Shown here one piece after another: positions 62,001 to 64,000 of a stretch of 64,000 bases of DNA (positions are counted from its first letter, which is position 1; each line of letters begins with the position of its first letter). Position numbers and translations under genes: made by a program. Under the pieces are notes generated by a model, which had not been told where the DNA came from, did not search any database, and worked only from the letters and a program-made list of their open reading frames with translations. The stretch lies in NCBI GenBank assembly GCA_031963445.1, contig JASSUH010000001.1:744001-808000 (forward strand). Reading direction: 5' to 3'. This DNA comes from JASSUD01 sp031963445. GTDB taxonomy: Bacteria > Pseudomonadota > Gammaproteobacteria > Burkholderiales > Burkholderiaceae.

Positions 62001-62784
62001 CGCTAATAATCGTTTTGGCATGCCAGCCTTCCAGTATTCGCTCAAGGCCATCCTTATACTGGGTGCTAGGCAGTTCATCCGTCCCTTCTAAGATGAAGAT
62101 AAAACGTTGTTGGGTACGTAAAGCGTCAATCGTAGCCAGTGGAAATTGATGCTCACGTAAATAATGCTCAACCCAATCTGGGCCTTCTGAATTAACGGAA
62201 TATTTATTGAGTGGGACAAATAGCACAATCGGTGTATCAGTACGGTCACTCTTAGCGCATTCGGCTGACAGCTGGCGAGATAAATAGCGCTTAAAAGTTG
62301 ACTTGCCGGAACCTGCTTCTCCTATTAATAGGAGCACCTTTTGCGGTGCATCTAAAAAAGTAGATACCTTATCGAGCAGCGGAAAACGGTTTGATGCATG
62401 CTCGCTTGATTGTCCGTCTAACGGTACATAGCAGTCCAACCCATCATGCAGATGATCGAGCTGTGCAAGTTTTTGCAAATAGTGTTGATGTAAATCTTCT
62501 GGTGCTGTACCCAATTGCGCTAATGGGTAATGGTTGAGTGTGGTGGCTGTCTGATTAAGTTTGTGGCACCGTGCTCGCAGCACCTGCGTATTTAAATCAA
62601 CCAAAGCAGGGTGCAAGCTTGTTTGAAAACTAAGCGCAACAGAAGCGCTATTTCTACGTCGAGCTTTAATCGCGCTAGCCGCCTCTTGAGTGTTATTAGG
62701 GTTAGATTTTTTGGCTATGTCTAGCAAACTGTACGATTGCTCATGACAACGATGCAAAGAGGCAGAAAGCTGTGCTAGCAGCAT
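58951..62784 (-). CDS. NACHT-pentapeptide-WD40 repeat protein (3' frameshift likely)
   Basis: A 1277-residue STAND-type ATPase. The N-terminal 140 residues are helical and unassigned. NACHT domain: Walker A GEAGSGKST (155-163), Walker B FIFILEGTDEL (228-238), sensor ISARPEFL. A helical spacer leads to pentapeptide repeats (about 573-626: GADLRYGLFDHVDLRGADL). About a dozen WD40 blades follow from residue 640, with SPDGxxLA and VRLW phrases. The final blade is lost to a frameshift near 59085. Bacterial STAND proteins of this kind serve in signalling or phage defence; the role here is unknown. AGGA lies 12 bases before ATG 62784. No adjacent effector gene. Confidence 0.88.
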   Translation of the reverse strand: MLLAQLSASLHRCHEQSYSLLDIAKKSNPNNTQEAASAIKARRRNSASVALSFQTSLHPALVDLNTQVLRARCHKLNQTATTLNHYPLAQLGTAPEDLHQHYLQKLAQLDHLHDGLDCYVPLDGQSSEHASNRFPLLDKVSTFLDAPQKVLLLIGEAGSGKSTFKRYLSRQLSAECAKSDRTDTPIVLFVPLNKYSVNSEGPDWVEHYLREHQFPLATIDALRTQQRFIFILEGTDELPSTQYKDGLERILEGWHAKTIISARPEFLQKPGWLAFQTTAQARLCQTYWLAPLSEQAVRTYIQKYIEQVQPAGWNMARYQKALEDAPLLKAATRRPSLLRMALEVLPLSTQTTPTSVTELCHAWLTQWWERSAQRMQGIQFTPEEQAALKKIQPHLYAKGHHTSQKMAISFTQTRATQERRENQGNLSKAAAEHSLQQKNTSPQSTLFSTTYKLQVANNADQRLMFFNLPVYEERGGYRFIYPEIQAHLVAYTIYGMFHRTLEVQPESVFNQFSLVHETTILDFLAEHAHQSAAFKAHLYDWLYQSKNNPLFTIGAANAITILVRIAEVFTQADLQDICIAGADLRYGLFDHVDLRGADLRQALFEGAWLRHARLENAQLQGAQFNALPYLSVPNQAKTCFYTPDGNHFAVGLAGEPQRKKGATIALYQTSTWKKIHTFTLQRYDIDTRQIAFSANSHYLAAVDAQGIVRRWDIPYGEELLSWYPNVGHQVTHLTFSPSHPALLAVQIKSQTGWSIEFWQQNKRTSLYAAPTPHPAQFFCFSPNGAWLAVASTHKKQVQLWDIEKQRAIYTFPCAAPCHSVAFSPDSRLLALCEYGAQLSVWKMASQTRLWQTQDGISSAQAAFSPDGQFIAAYDSRHHLSPLNAQPTIRLWHATTGELFHQQQGHTNELSTITFAPDGTHYASSSLDQTVRLWKVPQRLPYTRSGHTKTIRGTAFSADGSLLATCADDHTIGLWKMPQGQLVQQVKRNSKDLDKAQALHFSADGEWLFVQNAQKKIELYRVHQATELQTQRVSSNLRASDKEADRVDTILSPDGKKLIKQKIEFLEIWDKQTGKKEHRFYLPDLHRCLFSENQQRLLAVCIHDTSVSVLDVESQRLVHAIQLAAHSSTIVDAIYSPQGAWLATTHTQGSAIIWQAHSGEQKYILGGMTDSTQQIVFSPDDKWLTTISQDHTMRIWKTACGTCVAEINLIGTAIHSVAWHIDAEQGIYLATGSDGYRTALATPDSRVNRLSYVMVDLWAKAIAGGCYGFRRSTRLKPS

Positions 62785-63037
62785 CTCAATATATTCCTAA
62801 AGCACGCACTGGCTCGTTTTAATTGCTTACCCTGATTAACTGCGTAATAAAAGATAGGCTTTTGCAAGAAGGTGAATCAATAAAAATTGAATTTCCCAGT
62901 GCGTTATTAATTGTTATTAGAGGGAAAAATATAAACGCGAGGATTTGACAAACATGCCTGCTAGGGCGGGTCAGCGCGCGTTGATTGATCTAGGTCGTAC
63001 ATAAGAGATCGCAGCAGAGAAAGAAATAGCCGTCTAA
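62785..63037. other. Intergenic stretch upstream of the NACHT-WD40 gene
   Basis: AT-rich; likely contains the promoter of the reverse NACHT gene. I see no supported gene or hairpin here. Confidence 0.5.
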
Positions 63038-63213
63038 GGACCTGCTCACGATCTTTCTAAGAGCCTGCTCATAATCTCCAGAAGTCACCCTTAAGGCTGC
63101 AATGTTGGGGTTCCTTCGTCACCCCAACCTATGAAAATGCCAAAAATTATAGGTTGGGGTGACGAAGGAACCCCAACACAACCCACTTTTAAAGATTATG
63201 AAGCGGTTCTAAG
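63038..63213. repeat. Family A palindromic repeat, copy 9
   Basis: Core arms TGTTGGGGTTCCTTCGTCAC and GTGACGAAGGAACCCCAACA are exact complements. The left side has two partial outer ends in tandem (GACCTGCTCACGATCTTTC and GAGCCTGCTCATAATCTCC), like copy 1. Confidence 0.9.
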
Positions 63214-63391
63214 ACTCATTACATCAATGTTTTAGGCTTTGATCGAACGAGCTTTATAAACACTATGATGTAAAAACTTGAGTGAGTGCTCAATAAGACT
63301 TTTCTTCTTATTTAGAAAAACAAAGGGCCGCGTTGCATAGCGTTCCTGTCTTAAAAATCTCTAAAAGCTAGTCTGTAAGTAAGAGAGGAAG

Positions 63392-63538
63392 ATGAGAGTT
63401 TCTTGCGCGACTGGTCTGGCTAATATTCCCAACAGTTATCAAATGTGCAGAGTCTTTGCATTCTTTTATAGGCCTATTCGATTGGAAGAGGCGTTGACTA
63501 TTAAAATTGCAATCGTCTTAATGGGGATGGCTGCTTAA
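63392..63538 (+). CDS. Small hypothetical ORF
   Basis: 48 codons from ATG 63392 with AGAGGAAG just before it (spacing short). The peptide has a Tyr/Phe-rich middle (VFAFFYRPIRLEEA) and a hydrophobic C-terminus (LTIKIAIVLMGMAA). No family recognised. It could be chance; the ribosome site is the only support. Confidence 0.3.
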   Translation: MRVSCATGLANIPNSYQMCRVFAFFYRPIRLEEALTIKIAIVLMGMAA

Positions 63539-63584
63539 AAGCGGAAAATAAGCGAGAGATAAAAAAATAACTAAGAAAATAACT

Positions 63585-63661
63585 AAAAAAGCCCCTTGAT
63601 GAGCTACCTCCAAAAAGCTAGAACAGTGTCCAATTTTCGGAAGTGCTTTAAAGGGCTTTTT
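63585..63661 (-). terminator. Inverted repeat after the right-edge gene, with possible IS3-type end relic
   Basis: AAAAAAGCCCCTT and AAAGGGCTTTTT flank about 50 bases and would form a bidirectional terminator for the reverse gene. The loop on the reverse strand reads CCGAAAATTGGACACTG then TTTTTGGAGGTAGCTC, which recalls the end and ribosome site of IS3-family elements. No transposase is present. Confidence 0.5.
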
Positions 63662-63683
63662 AAATTGGAAGTGAAAGAATAAT

Positions 63684-64000
63684 TTAATTTGTTTTTTGCT
63701 GTTGAGCTAAAAGTAACGCTATTATTTGCTGCTGCCCTGCTTTACTTTCCTCAAGTTGAGCATTTACTTGGTTCAACGCAATCTTTAAACCGCTGACTTC
63801 TTGTTGAAGCGCGTCATTTTTTTCTGACACCTCGGCAAATGCTTTTTCAAGCCTTTCAAATTCAGGGCTAGGAGAGCGAGAAGCGCTCCGTACTTCTGCA
63901 GGACTGAAAGAATGAGCTATAGGGCTAGTAGCAAGAGACGCTGGTTGCCCAACTCTTAGATTTTCAGGAATTGAAGCTAAAGAATCCGTTGAGCCGTTGT
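63684..64000 (-). CDS. C-terminal part of an orphan Ser/Pro-rich coiled-coil protein
   Basis: The reverse frame is open from the right edge to TAA 63684-63686, 104 codons. The visible part begins Ser/Pro-rich (SPIAHSFSPAEVRSASRSPS), then a coiled coil with hydrophobic heptads (FERLEKAFAEVSEKNDALQQ, VSGLKIALNQVNAQLEESK) and ends in Gln-rich LLLAQQQKTN. No basic region is seen before the coil, so it is not a bZIP as far as visible. Family unknown; the start lies outside the window. Confidence 0.6.
   Translation of the reverse strand, partial: NGSTDSLASIPENLRVGQPASLATSPIAHSFSPAEVRSASRSPSPEFERLEKAFAEVSEKNDALQQEVSGLKIALNQVNAQLEESKAGQQQIIALLLAQQQKTN

Noticed and set aside
63684..64000. Second bZIP domain at the right edge
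   Set aside because: The visible coil lacks an Arg/Lys-rich basic region with the N-x7-R spacing.

Overview
The window reads as a contiguous chromosomal segment of a betaproteobacterium in the Burkholderiaceae. The gene order ubiG-ompA-gyrA-serC-pheA-tyrA-aroA-cmk-rpsA-ihfB-lapA-lapB-ugd-hldA-hldD, and the pair panC-panD next to scpA, are Burkholderia-type blocks. Base composition looks lower in GC than free-living Burkholderia. Expected neighbours are missing (no hisC between pheA and tyrA, no cysM near hldD/mltB). There are many short palindromic repeats, a NACHT-pentapeptide-WD40 giant protein, and several orphan Ser/Pro-rich small proteins. Together these suggest a host-associated, reduced genome of the Burkholderia-related endofungal type. 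Mycoavidus is the best guess, by inference and not by search.

Layout. 1-3.0 kb: tamB (cut by the left edge) and tamA, reverse. 3.2-7.5 kb: DUF3460 gene, scpA, two tandem paralogous two-helix membrane proteins inserted before panC-panD. 7.6-9.5 kb: accessory pocket with an alaS 3' relic, a Ser/Pro-rich small protein and a reverse gene whose C-terminus has the spacing of a eukaryotic bZIP domain. 10-14.8 kb: a complete vitamin B12-type uptake set (btuF, btuD, btuC, btuB). 15-16.1 kb: ZapB-like gene, zapA and a likely 6S RNA. 16.2-21.7 kb: SIMPL protein, hemerythrin, an autoregulated-looking Fic AMPylase, a sodium:alanine symporter, tRNA-Ala(GGC) and dedA. 21.9-27 kb: amiC, tsaE, queG, ogt, xerD. 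27-30 kb: orphan RGG-like protein, plsY, dacB. 30.5-36.7 kb: tripartite RND efflux operon. 36.7-39.3 kb: gph, ubiG, ompA (reverse). 39.8-50.9 kb: gyrA, DUF2059, serC, pheA, tyrA, aroA, cmk, rpsA, ihfB, i.e. the shikimate/aromatic pathway joined to ribosome and nucleoid genes. 51.2-58.6 kb: lapA, lapB, ugd, hldA, hldD, a comEA-like gene and mltB, an LPS/envelope cluster. 58.8-62.8 kb: the NACHT-WD40 gene with a probable 3' frameshift. The right edge holds the C-terminus of a coiled-coil protein.

Envelope work dominates: outer-membrane assembly (tamAB, ompA), peptidoglycan turnover (amiC, dacB, mltB), LPS heptose and its regulation (ugd, hldA, hldD, lapAB), phospholipid (plsY) and efflux. The accessory genes sit in breaks in otherwise conserved Burkholderia synteny and are the most likely host-interaction functions. 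Short palindromic elements of two main families repeatedly abut or supply stop codons and appear to act as 3'-end hairpins. No CRISPR array, intact insertion sequence or prophage was seen.
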